A stretch of 50,829 nt of DNA, from positions 1 through 50,829 of the forward strand of contig NZ_VMSO01000017.1 in the NCBI RefSeq assembly GCF_008691045.1. Reading direction: 5' to 3'. The notes under the pieces were generated by a model. The model saw nothing but the letters and a program-made list of their open reading frames with translations, did not search any database and was not told the DNA's origin. Position 1 is the first letter of the stretch; every line of letters starts with the position of its first letter. The position numbers and the translations under genes were made by a program. This stretch comes from Mediterraneibacter catenae (lineage in GTDB: Bacteria > Bacillota > Clostridia > Lachnospirales > Lachnospiraceae). Shown one piece after another: positions 8,227 through 16,215 of the stretch.

Positions 8227-8363
8227 AAATAGAAGAATGTTGATATACTGATCGGTGTATGGCAGTTGTCCGGCTGCCGTATGCCGATTTGTCTGTTTCA
8301 GGCAGATACGGCGCAGGATTTATGGCGATATTTTCTTAAGATCATGACTGACAGGGAGGGCTT

Positions 8364-9062
8364 ATGTACAAGATACTTATCGTGGAAGACGACCTGCCTA
8401 TGGCGCAGGCAATACAAAAAGAGATGGAGATGTGGGGGAACGAGGCGGAATATGTGCAGGATTTCCAGAATGTAATCTCTGCATTTACGGGATATGATCC
8501 GCATCTGGTGCTCATGGATATCACACTGCCATTTTATAATGGCTATCACTGGTGCAGCGAGATACGTAAAATTTCCAATGTGCCGATCATATTTATCTCA
8601 TCTGCCGCTGATAATATGAACATCATCATGGCGGTCAACATGGGCGGGGACGACTTTGTGGCGAAACCATTTGACCTGAGTGTGCTTACGGCGAAGGTAC
8701 AGGCAGTGCTGAGACGGACGTATGATCTGGCGGGAAAAATTCCTGTGCTGGAACACCGGGGAGCGATACTGAACCTGTATGATACAACACTTACATATGA
8801 TGGAAATAAGATTGATCTTACGAAAAACGAGTTCCGCATATTGCAGACGCTGATGGAGAACAAAGGGCGTCTTGTGAGCAGGGATACACTTATGACAAAG
8901 CTGTGGGAAACAGATGATTATATCGAGGAGAATACACTGACTGTCAATATCGCGCGACTGAGGAAAAAACTGGAGAAGGCAGGGCTTACGGAGTTTATCA
9001 CGACGAAAGTAGGAGAAGGATATATTGTCACAGCGGAGACAAAAGGGGAGACGAAGCTATGA
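8364..9062 (+). CDS. bceR: OmpR/PhoB-family response regulator, BceR type
   Basis: A 232-residue two-domain DNA-binding response regulator. The receiver domain (1-118) has the acidic pair VEDD, the phospho-acceptor Asp in VLMDITLP and the conserved Lys in AKPFDL. The C-terminal winged helix (about 130-228) shows LTKNEFRIL and the recognition region ENTLTVNIARLRKKL. It overlaps the kinase gene by 4 bp (ATGA) and is followed by an ABC transporter with a large extracellular domain, which is the layout of antimicrobial-peptide sensing and detoxification (BceRS-BceAB) modules. An AGGGAGGGC site precedes the ATG. The symbol reflects the module type; the actual peptide ligand is unknown. Confidence 0.9.
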   Translation: MYKILIVEDDLPMAQAIQKEMEMWGNEAEYVQDFQNVISAFTGYDPHLVLMDITLPFYNGYHWCSEIRKISNVPIIFISSAADNMNIIMAVNMGGDDFVAKPFDLSVLTAKVQAVLRRTYDLAGKIPVLEHRGAILNLYDTTLTYDGNKIDLTKNEFRILQTLMENKGRLVSRDTLMTKLWETDDYIEENTLTVNIARLRKKLEKAGLTEFITTKVGEGYIVTAETKGETKL

Positions 9063-10051
9063 AACAGTTTTTCAGATATCTCTATGACTGCCGTTATGTG
9101 TGGCTGTGGGCACTGCTGAGCGGGGCAGTATTTTCGATAGTGTTTGCCCTGTACGGGATTCCGGCAGGTGCTGTCGGGTATCCGCTCCTGATGAGCGCGA
9201 TATTCGGGTTGATCTTTCTTGTGCTCGGCTTCCTTAGATACCGGAAGAAGCATCTTGGGCTGAACAGCCTTAACCCGGAGGAAGCGCCGTGTGCAGAGTA
9301 TCTTCCGAGGGCGGACAGCCTTACAGAACGGGATTATCAGACACTTGTGTTTCGAGAAGAAGCGGCGAACCGTGCGGGAAAGGAAGCGTGGGACAGTGCA
9401 CGAAAGGATATGAATGATTACTACGCCGCATGGGTACATCAGATCAAGGCTCCCATTGCAGTCATGCGTGTTATGCTCCAGCAGACTGATACCCAGGAGA
9501 ACAGGGAACTTGCGGCAGAACTTTTCCGCATTGAACAGTATGTGGAAATGGCGCTCTGCTATGTGCGGCTGGGAGAAGGCTCATCCGATCTCGTTATCCA
9601 GGAGTATGATCTGGATGATATTATACGTAAAGCTGTGCGCAAATTTGCAGGACAGTTTATACGACGGAAGATCAGGCTCGTATATAACGGGACGGATGTG
9701 CGTGTGCTGACAGATGAAAAATGGCTCTTATTTATCATTGAACAGCTTCTCTCCAATGCAGTGAAGTATACGCCGGAAGGCGGAACAGTGACGATCACAG
9801 TAGATGATAAAAAACAGCTTGTGGTCACGGACACAGGAATCGGTATCTCTAAGGAAGATCTGCCGCGTATTTTTGAGAAGGGATATACGGGATATAACGG
9901 ACGGCTGGATAAGAAGTCTACCGGTATCGGCCTGTATCTGTGCAGGACTGCGGCGGATAAGCTTGGACACAGGCTGCTGGCGCAGTCAGAGCCGGGGAAG
10001 GGCAGCAGGTTTATTGTGGATTTGGATATGTATCCGTTTCAGGCGGAGTGA
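9059..10051 (+). CDS. bceS: Intramembrane-sensing histidine kinase, BceS type
   Basis: A 330-residue sensor kinase. Two transmembrane helices (about residues 13-33 and 38-58) are joined by only a few residues, so there is no extracellular sensor domain, as in BceS-like kinases that sense through their transporter. The H-box is WVHQIKAPIAVM (His near residue 128); the N-box LLSNAVKYTPEGG, the G1 motif VTDTGIGIS and the G2 motif STGIGLYLC form the ATPase domain. It overlaps bceR by 4 bp. A GC-rich terminator follows at 10132-10151. Confidence 0.92.
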   Translation: MKQFFRYLYDCRYVWLWALLSGAVFSIVFALYGIPAGAVGYPLLMSAIFGLIFLVLGFLRYRKKHLGLNSLNPEEAPCAEYLPRADSLTERDYQTLVFREEAANRAGKEAWDSARKDMNDYYAAWVHQIKAPIAVMRVMLQQTDTQENRELAAELFRIEQYVEMALCYVRLGEGSSDLVIQEYDLDDIIRKAVRKFAGQFIRRKIRLVYNGTDVRVLTDEKWLLFIIEQLLSNAVKYTPEGGTVTITVDDKKQLVVTDTGIGISKEDLPRIFEKGYTGYNGRLDKKSTGIGLYLCRTAADKLGHRLLAQSEPGKGSRFIVDLDMYPFQAE

Positions 10052-10131
10052 GCGGCGATCACAGTGCGAAGCCCGTCCGCTCACCCGCGCCGCTACAGAC
10101 AATTCGCAAAATCGTACCTGCGGTACTAACT

Positions 10132-10151
10132 GCCGCATGCGCGGCTTTTTT
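10132..10151 (+). terminator. Intrinsic terminator after bceRS
   Basis: GCCGC at 10132-10136 pairs with GCGGC at 10141-10145 around a 4-nt loop, followed by six Ts (10146-10151). It separates the regulator pair from the transporter operon. Confidence 0.8.
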
Positions 10152-10172
10152 GCTCATTGAGCGGCGCTCCCT

Positions 10173-10232
10173 GCACACAGGAACAGATTCGGCTTCTTGT
10201 GCAAGCACAAAGCCGAGCCTGTTCCTGTGTGC
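10173..10232. repeat. Near-perfect 60-nt hairpin upstream of bceAB
   Basis: The outer arms GCACACAGGAACAG (10173-10186) and CTGTTCCTGTGTGC (10219-10232) pair over 14 bp. The inner part pairs TCGGCT with AGCCGA and TTGTGC with GCACAA around an AA turn, leaving only small bulges. No T-run follows, so it is not an ordinary terminator. Its tip (TTGTGC-AA-GCACAA) resembles the tip of the palindrome at 14022-14066 (TTATGC-AA-GCATAA). Confidence 0.75.
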
Positions 10233-10241
10233 GTGAGCTGG

Positions 10242-10317
10242 TGTGACAATAGTGTCACATGAGGCGGCCGGAATGTCACAGGATTCGATGTCGGCATTCC
10301 GGCCGCCTTGCTATACT
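10242..10317 (+). promoter_or_regulatory. Probable BceR-controlled promoter of bceAB
   Basis: TGTGACA and TGTCACA (10242-10248, 10253-10259) form an inverted repeat with a 4-bp spacer, the layout described for BceR-type operators. A further TGTCACA half-site lies at 10274-10280, 21 bp downstream and thus on the same helix face. A GC-rich inverted repeat (10263-10275 with 10295-10307) surrounds this second site. An extended -10 element, TGCTATACT (10309-10317), has no recognisable -35, as expected of an activator-dependent promoter. Activation by the response regulator at 8364-9062 is inferred. Confidence 0.65.
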
Positions 10318-10348
10318 GAGTCCAGAAAACTTAAAGGAGGTCAGTTTC

Positions 10349-11113
10349 ATGACTGTTTTAGAGGTAAAGAATTTAAAAAAGATATACCGTACCCGGTTCG
10401 GCGGGACTCAGGTACAGGCTCTCTCATGTGTGAATTTTTCTGTGGAAGAGGGAGAATATGTAGCAATCATGGGAGAGAGCGGGAGTGGTAAGACGACGCT
10501 TCTTAATATGCTGGCAGCTCTTGATAAGCCGACGGAGGGGGAAGTTTATCTGGACGGGAAACCGCTTTCATCAATAAAAGACAAGAATATCTCTGAGTTC
10601 CGGCGTGACAATCTTGGTTTTGTATTCCAGGAATTCAATCTGCTCGATACGTTCAACGTAAAAGATAATATTCTGCTGCCGCTTGTGCTCAAGGGGGAGA
10701 ATTATAAGGCGATGATGCAGAAACTCATGCCTATTGCAAAAGATCTTGGTATCGCGCCTCTTTTGGAGAAATATCCTTATGAGATTTCCGGCGGACAGAA
10801 GCAGAGAGTGGCGGCGGCAAGGGCACTGATCACAGATCCGCGCATTATCCTTGCCGATGAGCCGACAGGAGCGCTTGATTCCCGGTCTACGGATGAGCTT
10901 CTCGCGCTGTTTGCGAAGATCAACCAGAAAGGGCAGACGATCCTCATGGTGACCCATTCGGTCAAGGCGGCGAGCAGAGCGGGAAGAGTTCTCTTTATCC
11001 GGGATGGAGAAGTATACCATCAGGTCTACAGAGGCAATATGTCGGATGAACAGCTCTATCAGAAGATATCTGACACGCTTACAATACTCGCGACAGGTGG
11101 TGACAGACGATGA
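10349..11113 (+). CDS. bceA: ABC transporter ATP-binding protein, BceA type
   Basis: A 254-residue ATPase of the MacB/BceA class. It shows Walker A GESGSGKTTL (about residues 41-50), the Q-loop FVFQEFNLLD, signature ISGGQKQRVAAARAL and Walker B ILADEPTGALD. It works with the FtsX-like permease encoded next, which it overlaps by 4 bp. Together with the upstream two-component system they form an antimicrobial-peptide resistance and signalling unit. The ATG at 10349 follows TTAAAGGAGG; a longer frame beginning at 10259 would run through the operator region and is rejected. Confidence 0.93.
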   Translation: MTVLEVKNLKKIYRTRFGGTQVQALSCVNFSVEEGEYVAIMGESGSGKTTLLNMLAALDKPTEGEVYLDGKPLSSIKDKNISEFRRDNLGFVFQEFNLLDTFNVKDNILLPLVLKGENYKAMMQKLMPIAKDLGIAPLLEKYPYEISGGQKQRVAAARALITDPRIILADEPTGALDSRSTDELLALFAKINQKGQTILMVTHSVKAASRAGRVLFIRDGEVYHQVYRGNMSDEQLYQKISDTLTILATGGDRR

Positions 11114-13182
11114 AGGGCGGATTTTATATCAGACTGGCGAAAGACGGGATATTAAAGAACAAGAAACTGTATTTCCCTTACATCCTGACCTGTATCTGCA
11201 TGATCATGATGTTCTATATCATTTATTATCTGGGACTGAGTGCGGATTTTGCGAAAGTGAGAGGCGGAGATATGCTCCAGTCCTTCCTGAGCCTGGGCGT
11301 GTTTGTTATTGCAATTTTTGCACTGATCTTTCTTTACTATACGAATTCATTTCTGATCCGCAGACGGCAAAAAGAATTCGGCCTTTATAACATCCTCGGA
11401 ATGGGGAAAAGAAGTCTTGTAAAAATACTCGTGTGGGAGAATATCCTCACGGCGGTGATTTCGATTGCCGCGGGCCTTATGGCAGGCATTCTTTTTTCCA
11501 AACTGGCAGAGCTTGCCGCACTTCACATTCTGGGCGGCGAGACAGGATTCGCTATCAAGGTTGACCCGAAAACGATCATAGTGACTACGGCACTTTTTCT
11601 GGTACTTTTCCTGCTGATCATGCTGCGGATGATATTTTATATCTTCCGGCTGCGTCCGGTTGAGATGCTGAAAAGTGAAAATGTAGGTGAGAAGCCGCCG
11701 AAAGCGAACTGGATTCTGGCAGTTATCGGAGCCGTATTACTGGCAGGGGCTTACTATCTGGCAGTTGCGGTAATAGACCCGGCATCAGCGCTTTTTATGT
11801 TCTTTATTGCGGTGATTATGGTCATCATAGCCACATATCTGCTGTTTATTGCCGGATTAGTAGCGATGTGTAAACTTCTTCAGAAGAATAAGAAATATTA
11901 TTACAAAACGAAGCATTTTGTCTCGCTTTCATCCATGGTCTACCGAATGAAGCGCAACGGCGCAGGACTTGCATCGATCTGCATCCTTTCTACTATGGTG
12001 CTTGTCACGCTTTCGTCTACGATGTGCCTTTATGCCCAGTCAGAGGACAGCATACAGAACAGATATCCGCATGACATTTCTATGGATCTGACCTCGTCAG
12101 ATTACAGTGAGACAGAACCGTATCGGGAGATTACGGCGGAGGTGCTCGACGAGTACGGTGAAAAGGCGGAAGATGTAGAACAATTCCATATGTACAGTGT
12201 TGCGGGATTCCAGCTCAGGGATAACCTCCGTCTGAGTATGGGCGGGCTTGCGGAGACAGGAACAGGAGAAGTCGAGTCGATCAGGAGCGTCTATATGATC
12301 TGCCTTGACGATTACAACCGGATTACAGGCGAGTATAGAGCGCTTGACGAAGACGAACTCTTTCTCTATCCCTATAAGACGGGATATGACTATGACACAA
12401 TTACGATCGGTGACTGTGGTACATGGCAGGTTGATCTGATGGATGAGCAGCCGTTCCCGGTAGGAACTGCGCAGACGAACATGATGGGCGCGTTTTTTAT
12501 CGTTGTGAAAGATATATCTGTAGTACAGCGGATAGAAGAGTATAGAAATACGCTCGCTGAACAGGATGAGAGCATGGTGCCGGATTATATCAGTGAGAGT
12601 TATGGCTTTGACCTGTCCTGCGACGACGAGAAACAGGTTGAGATTTATAATACGATCCTTGAAAGGATCAGTGAACTGACCGACGGAGAGAAAAGTATAT
12701 CAGACGGAACAGAGACGGCCGTGGATTATCCGTCTTATTACATTGAATCCAAGGCTGCCGGGAGGATAGATATTATCGCTATAAACGGGGGACTCTTCTT
12801 CCTTGGCGTACTGCTCGGTGCGGTATTTCTTTTCGGCACAGTGCTCATCATGTACTACAAGCAGATTTCGGAAGGATATGAGGATCAGAACCGCTTTGAT
12901 ATCCTGATGAAAGTGGGAATGACGCGAAAGGAAGTAAAACAGAGTATCAATTCACAGGTGCTGACCGTATTCTTCCTGCCGCTTATTACTGCGGGTATCC
13001 ACCTTGCTTTTGCATACCCGCTGATCTCCAAGATTCTGCTCCTTCTTTCTGCTACGGAAGAGAAGCTTCTGATCCTTGTGACTGTATGCTGCTATCTCGT
13101 GTTTGCGCTCTTCTATGTGATTGTATATGTGATTACATCGAAAGGGTACTACACAATTGTCAGTGGAAAAGAAAATAGATAG
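11110..13182 (+). CDS. bceB: FtsX-like ABC permease with large extracellular domain, BceB type
   Basis: A 690-residue membrane protein with the ten-helix plan of BceB permeases. An N-terminal helix (about 18-40) is followed by an FtsX block (about 55-180), further helices at about 195-250 and 280-305, then an extracellular domain of about 245 residues (308-553) rich in acidic and aromatic residues, and a C-terminal FtsX block (about 555-685). The large domain is the part that recognises peptide antibiotics or their lipid II-type targets in this family. It overlaps bceA by 4 bp (ATGA). The ligand cannot be predicted from sequence. Confidence 0.92.
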   Translation: MKGGFYIRLAKDGILKNKKLYFPYILTCICMIMMFYIIYYLGLSADFAKVRGGDMLQSFLSLGVFVIAIFALIFLYYTNSFLIRRRQKEFGLYNILGMGKRSLVKILVWENILTAVISIAAGLMAGILFSKLAELAALHILGGETGFAIKVDPKTIIVTTALFLVLFLLIMLRMIFYIFRLRPVEMLKSENVGEKPPKANWILAVIGAVLLAGAYYLAVAVIDPASALFMFFIAVIMVIIATYLLFIAGLVAMCKLLQKNKKYYYKTKHFVSLSSMVYRMKRNGAGLASICILSTMVLVTLSSTMCLYAQSEDSIQNRYPHDISMDLTSSDYSETEPYREITAEVLDEYGEKAEDVEQFHMYSVAGFQLRDNLRLSMGGLAETGTGEVESIRSVYMICLDDYNRITGEYRALDEDELFLYPYKTGYDYDTITIGDCGTWQVDLMDEQPFPVGTAQTNMMGAFFIVVKDISVVQRIEEYRNTLAEQDESMVPDYISESYGFDLSCDDEKQVEIYNTILERISELTDGEKSISDGTETAVDYPSYYIESKAAGRIDIIAINGGLFFLGVLLGAVFLFGTVLIMYYKQISEGYEDQNRFDILMKVGMTRKEVKQSINSQVLTVFFLPLITAGIHLAFAYPLISKILLLLSATEEKLLILVTVCCYLVFALFYVIVYVITSKGYYTIVSGKENR

Positions 13183-13211
13183 AAAATTTAACAAAAACAT
13201 CTTTAAAATAC

Positions 13212-13241
13212 TGTCCAATTTGTGCAGAATGATGGTATAAT
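13212..13241 (+). promoter_or_regulatory. Promoter of the first cytidylate-kinase-like gene
   Basis: A consensus TATAAT at 13236-13241, preceded by TGG, lies 18 bp after a weak -35-like TGTCCA at 13212-13217. It is about 100 bp upstream of the start codon and lies downstream of bceB. Confidence 0.6.
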
Positions 13242-13253
13242 CTAACTGTGAAT

Positions 13254-13330
13254 AAAAGACCGGGGGTTCAACATAGGCTGAGAGCTTCCGGTGCGAAAAA
13301 TACAGCGCTCGTAAAGCGTTTCGCAGAGAG
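13254..13330 (+). promoter_or_regulatory. Possible structured 5' leader
   Basis: The leader between the promoter and the ribosome site contains two potential stems: CCGG around 13261 with CCGG around 13290, and GCGAAA (13293-13298) with TTTCGC (13319-13324), the latter enclosing GCGCT/AAGCG. A GGCTGAGAG stretch recalls part of the TPP riboswitch, but the second TPP motif is missing, so no known riboswitch is claimed. Confidence 0.3.
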
Positions 13331-13341
13331 GAGTGACACAT

Positions 13342-13974
13342 ATGATGCAGCATACGATCATAACGATCGGAAGACAGTTTGGCAGCGGAGGACACGAGAT
13401 CGGAAATAAATTGTCCGAGAGACTGGATATCCCGCTTTACGACCACAATCTGATCCGCATGGCGGCGCAGGAGCTTCGCATCAGCAATGAGGACGCGACA
13501 AAGGTGGATGAGACGATTCTGGGACGGTTTTTGTCAGCTTATGCTTCAAGCAGTCTTGAGTACCGGGTGTTCATGAACAGCGATGAAGCAGGGAAGACAT
13601 TGACTGACCGTGTCTTTGACAGGCAGTCTGCGATCATCCGTAAATTGGCGGAGGAAGGTCCGGGTATCTTCGTCGGACGATGTGCAGACTATGTACTCGG
13701 AGATTATACCAATTGCATCAATACTTTTATTTATGCGTATAAAGAGGACCGTATCCGCCGGATTATGAAGCTCTATAAGCTGACGGAGAAACAGGCGGCC
13801 GATAAGATCAGAAAGACGGACCGGGACAGAAAGAATTATTATGAGGCGCGCACGAAGAGAGAGTGGGGCGGCATAGACGCGAACAGTATGATGTTTAATG
13901 CAAGCCTGCTCGGAATTGACGGCGTGGTAGACGCGCTGGAGGCGATATACCGCAAGTGGGAAAACCGGGAGTGA
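13342..13974 (+). CDS. Cytidylate-kinase-like protein (first copy)
   Basis: A 210-residue P-loop protein of the cytidylate-kinase-like group. The opening ITIGRQFGSGGHEIG replaces the usual GxxGxGKGT loop of Cmk, so the canonical Walker Lys is absent. Further conserved blocks shared with the paralog at 17727 are FVGRCADYVLGDY, KTDRDRKNYYEARTKREWG and a C-terminal LG motif. Nucleoside monophosphate kinase activity is possible but not shown by the motif. The ATG at 13342 follows GAGAGGAG; a GTG at 13333 is less well placed. The gene lies between bceB and the liv operon and has its own promoter and terminator. Confidence 0.8.
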   Translation: MMQHTIITIGRQFGSGGHEIGNKLSERLDIPLYDHNLIRMAAQELRISNEDATKVDETILGRFLSAYASSSLEYRVFMNSDEAGKTLTDRVFDRQSAIIRKLAEEGPGIFVGRCADYVLGDYTNCINTFIYAYKEDRIRRIMKLYKLTEKQAADKIRKTDRDRKNYYEARTKREWGGIDANSMMFNASLLGIDGVVDALEAIYRKWENRE

Positions 13975-13988
13975 AAATGTGAAATCCT

Positions 13989-14013
13989 GAGGGGGCGAAA
14001 GCTCCCTCTTTTT
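13989..14013 (+). terminator. Intrinsic terminator after the first cytidylate-kinase-like gene
   Basis: GAGGGGGC (13989-13996) pairs with GCTCCCTC (14001-14008), with one G-U pair and a GAAA loop, and runs into five Ts. Confidence 0.85.
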
Positions 14014-14021
14014 ATTCTGAC

Positions 14022-14085
14022 TGTCAGTCGCCGGATTTTTATGCAAGCATAAATCCGGCGACTGACATCAGATGGCTGAACTGTT
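14022..14085. repeat. Dispersed palindromic repeat, copy 1
   Basis: Positions 14022-14066 form a hairpin with 21 paired bases and a 2-nt bulge (arms beginning TGTCAGTCGCCGGATTT). The 64-bp segment 14022-14085, read as reverse complement, aligns without gaps to 28464-28527 with 55 of 64 identities counted by hand. It lies between the terminator 13989-14013 and a second weak terminator-like hairpin at 14091-14116. No coding capacity. Confidence 0.85.
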
Positions 14086-14090
14086 GAATT

Positions 14091-14116
14091 AAAAACCGAG
14101 TGTGCTCGATTTTTTT
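14091..14116. terminator. Short terminator-like hairpin before livH
   Basis: CGAG (14097-14100) and CTCG (14105-14108) are flanked by five As and seven Ts, so it could end transcription in either direction. It directly precedes the liv promoter. Confidence 0.55.
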
Positions 14117-14117
14117 A

Positions 14118-14147
14118 TTGATTAGTCTTATGCATGTATGGTATAAT
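14118..14147 (+). promoter_or_regulatory. Sigma-A promoter of the liv operon
   Basis: TTGATT at 14118-14123 and TATAAT at 14142-14147 are spaced by 18 bp. A leader of about 105 nt follows, with a direct repeat TGATATCG at about 14152 and 14173 that could be a regulator site. Confidence 0.75.
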
Positions 14148-14259
14148 CAGATGATATCGTTAATAGCGCCGTCTGATATCGGACAGGAGACGGTAATGCC
14201 GCCGGTTATAAAGAATGCGCGCTATACAGACTAAACAACAGGAATGGAAGGGAAGGAAT

Positions 14260-15144
14260 ATGAGCTTTATATCGTATTTAATCAACGGATTAAGTCTGGG
14301 AAGTGTCTATGCGATCATCGCTCTTGGATATACCATGGTCTATGGTATTGCGAAAATGCTGAATTTTGCGCATGGCGATGTTATCATGATCGGAGCATAC
14401 ATGGCTCTGCTTGCCATGACTCAGGCCGGAATGTCGCCGGTCATCGCGGTGCTGATCGCAATTGTAGTATGTACCGTGCTCGGCGTTGTGATCGAGAGGA
14501 TCGCGTATAAGCCGCTCAGGAATGCTGCTTCATCGCTGTCGGTTCTCATCACGGCAATCGGTGTCAGTTATCTGCTGCAGAATATCGCGCTTCTCGCGTT
14601 TGGATCAAATGCAAAGACATTCCCGTCAGTGATCAAATGGAGCGGGATCACGCTGGCTGACGGTCAGCTTAATATTTCAGGGGTTACGGTCGTCACGATT
14701 GGTGTCTGCCTTGTAATCATGGTCGTGCTTGTCGCATTTGTGCAGAAATCAAAGCCCGGACAGGCAATGAGGGCAGTATCAGAGGATAAAGGTGCTGCAC
14801 AGCTTATGGGAATCAATGTGAATGCGACTATTGCGCTGACGTTCGCAATCGGGTCTGCTCTCGCAGCAGTTGCAGGTGTTCTGTACTGCTCAGCTTATCC
14901 GAGCGTAACGCCATATACAGGGGCAATGCCTGGCATCAAAGCGTTCGTTGCGGCTGTGTTCGGCGGTATAGGATCGATTCCGGGGGCATTTATCGGCGGA
15001 CTTATCCTCGGGATTATTGAGATCTTCGGAAGAGCATATATTACATCACAGCTTGCGGACGCACTTGTCTTTGCCGTGCTCATTATCGTACTTTTAGTGA
15101 AACCTACGGGACTTTTAGGCAAGAAGATTCAGGAGAAAGTGTAG
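14260..15144 (+). CDS. livH: Branched-chain amino acid ABC transporter permease LivH
   Basis: A 294-residue integral membrane permease. It opens with LINGLSLGSVYAIIALGYTMVYGI and contains the LNFAHGD motif near residue 45 typical of LivH, then about eight hydrophobic helices, ending with LVKPTGLLGKK. It forms the membrane channel with LivM. The start at 14260 follows GGAAGGAA; an upstream in-frame codon at 14215 lacks a ribosome site. First gene of livHMGF. No gene for a periplasmic-type binding protein (LivJ/LivK) is present in the cluster, so substrate capture must depend on a lipoprotein encoded elsewhere. Confidence 0.93.
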   Translation: MSFISYLINGLSLGSVYAIIALGYTMVYGIAKMLNFAHGDVIMIGAYMALLAMTQAGMSPVIAVLIAIVVCTVLGVVIERIAYKPLRNAASSLSVLITAIGVSYLLQNIALLAFGSNAKTFPSVIKWSGITLADGQLNISGVTVVTIGVCLVIMVVLVAFVQKSKPGQAMRAVSEDKGAAQLMGINVNATIALTFAIGSALAAVAGVLYCSAYPSVTPYTGAMPGIKAFVAAVFGGIGSIPGAFIGGLILGIIEIFGRAYITSQLADALVFAVLIIVLLVKPTGLLGKKIQEKV

Positions 15145-15153
15145 GTGGACGGT

Positions 15154-16215
15154 ATGTTAAAGAAAATGAATAAAACTACAAAAAGTAATTTTATCACATA
15201 TGGTATTGTCATTGTGGCTTTTGTCGTCATGCAGACACTGATCAGTACAGGAAGCATCTCCAGTCTTCTGGAGGGAATTATGGTGCCGATCTGTATATAC
15301 GTGATTATGGCAGTATCACTGAACCTTGTGGTCGGTATCCTCGGTGAACTGAGTCTCGGCCATGCCGGTTTCATGTGTGTTGGGGCGTTTTCCAGTGCAT
15401 TTTTTTCAAAATGTATGAGAGATGTGATCGAGAACGGTGCACTCCGGTTCTTCCTTGCCATGCTTATTGGTATCGTGGTAGCGGCAGTGTTTGGAATCCT
15501 GATCGGAATTCCCGTACTGCGGCTGAAAGGCGACTATCTTGCCATTGTTACACTGGCATTTGGCGAGATCATTAAGAATCTGGTGAATGTATTATTTATC
15601 GGGAAAGATTCAAATGGCTTCCATTTTTCCACGAAAGATGTGATGGCTCTGAACATGGAGCCGGACGGAACCGTTATTGTAAACGGACCGCAGGGAATAA
15701 CCGGGACACCCCAGGATTCTACATTCCTGATCGGATTTATCATGATTCTGATTACCCTGTTCATCGTGCTCAACCTGATCAATTCCAGAGACGGACGTGC
15801 GATCATGGCGATTCGAGACAACCGCATTGCGGCAGAGTCCGTAGGGATTAATATAACGAAATATAAACTGATGGCGTTTACGATTTCTGCAGCCCTGGCA
15901 GGCGGAGCGGGCGTGCTCTATGCGCACAATCTGTCCACGTTGACAGCGAACACAAATAACTTCGGATACAACCAGTCGATCATGATCCTTGTATTTGTCG
16001 TACTCGGCGGTATCGGAAATATCAGGGGATCAATTATTGCCGCGGTGGTTCTGACACTTCTTCCGGAACTCTTAAGAGGACTGCAGGATTATCGTATGCT
16101 GATTTACGCTATCGTGTTGATCGCGATGATGCTTTTTAACTGGGCACCAAAGGCGATCGAGTGGAGAGAGAAATATCTCTCTTTTGGAAGAAAGAAAAAG
16201 GAGGCTGTGAAATAA
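15154..16215 (+). CDS. livM: Branched-chain amino acid ABC transporter permease LivM
   Basis: A 353-residue permease with about ten membrane helices. The diagnostic LSLGHAGFMCVGAF (about residue 67) and LKGDYLAIVTLAFGEI are present, as is the LGGIGNIRGSIIAA segment of the EAA-like loop. It starts within a few bases of the livH stop; ATG 15154 is preferred to GTG 15145, which directly abuts the livH stop. The stop overlaps the livG start (TAATG). Partner of LivH and driven by LivG/LivF ATPases. Confidence 0.92.
   Translation: MLKKMNKTTKSNFITYGIVIVAFVVMQTLISTGSISSLLEGIMVPICIYVIMAVSLNLVVGILGELSLGHAGFMCVGAFSSAFFSKCMRDVIENGALRFFLAMLIGIVVAAVFGILIGIPVLRLKGDYLAIVTLAFGEIIKNLVNVLFIGKDSNGFHFSTKDVMALNMEPDGTVIVNGPQGITGTPQDSTFLIGFIMILITLFIVLNLINSRDGRAIMAIRDNRIAAESVGINITKYKLMAFTISAALAGGAGVLYAHNLSTLTANTNNFGYNQSIMILVFVVLGGIGNIRGSIIAAVVLTLLPELLRGLQDYRMLIYAIVLIAMMLFNWAPKAIEWREKYLSFGRKKKEAVK

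Noticed and set aside
10052..10348. Open frames at 10048-10236 and 10243-10491
   Set aside because: They cross a terminator, a long hairpin and an operator region, and overlap bceA in another frame.
13254..13330. TPP riboswitch
   Set aside because: Only a GGCTGAGAG-like piece is found; the second conserved thi-box motif is absent and the downstream gene has no link to thiamine.
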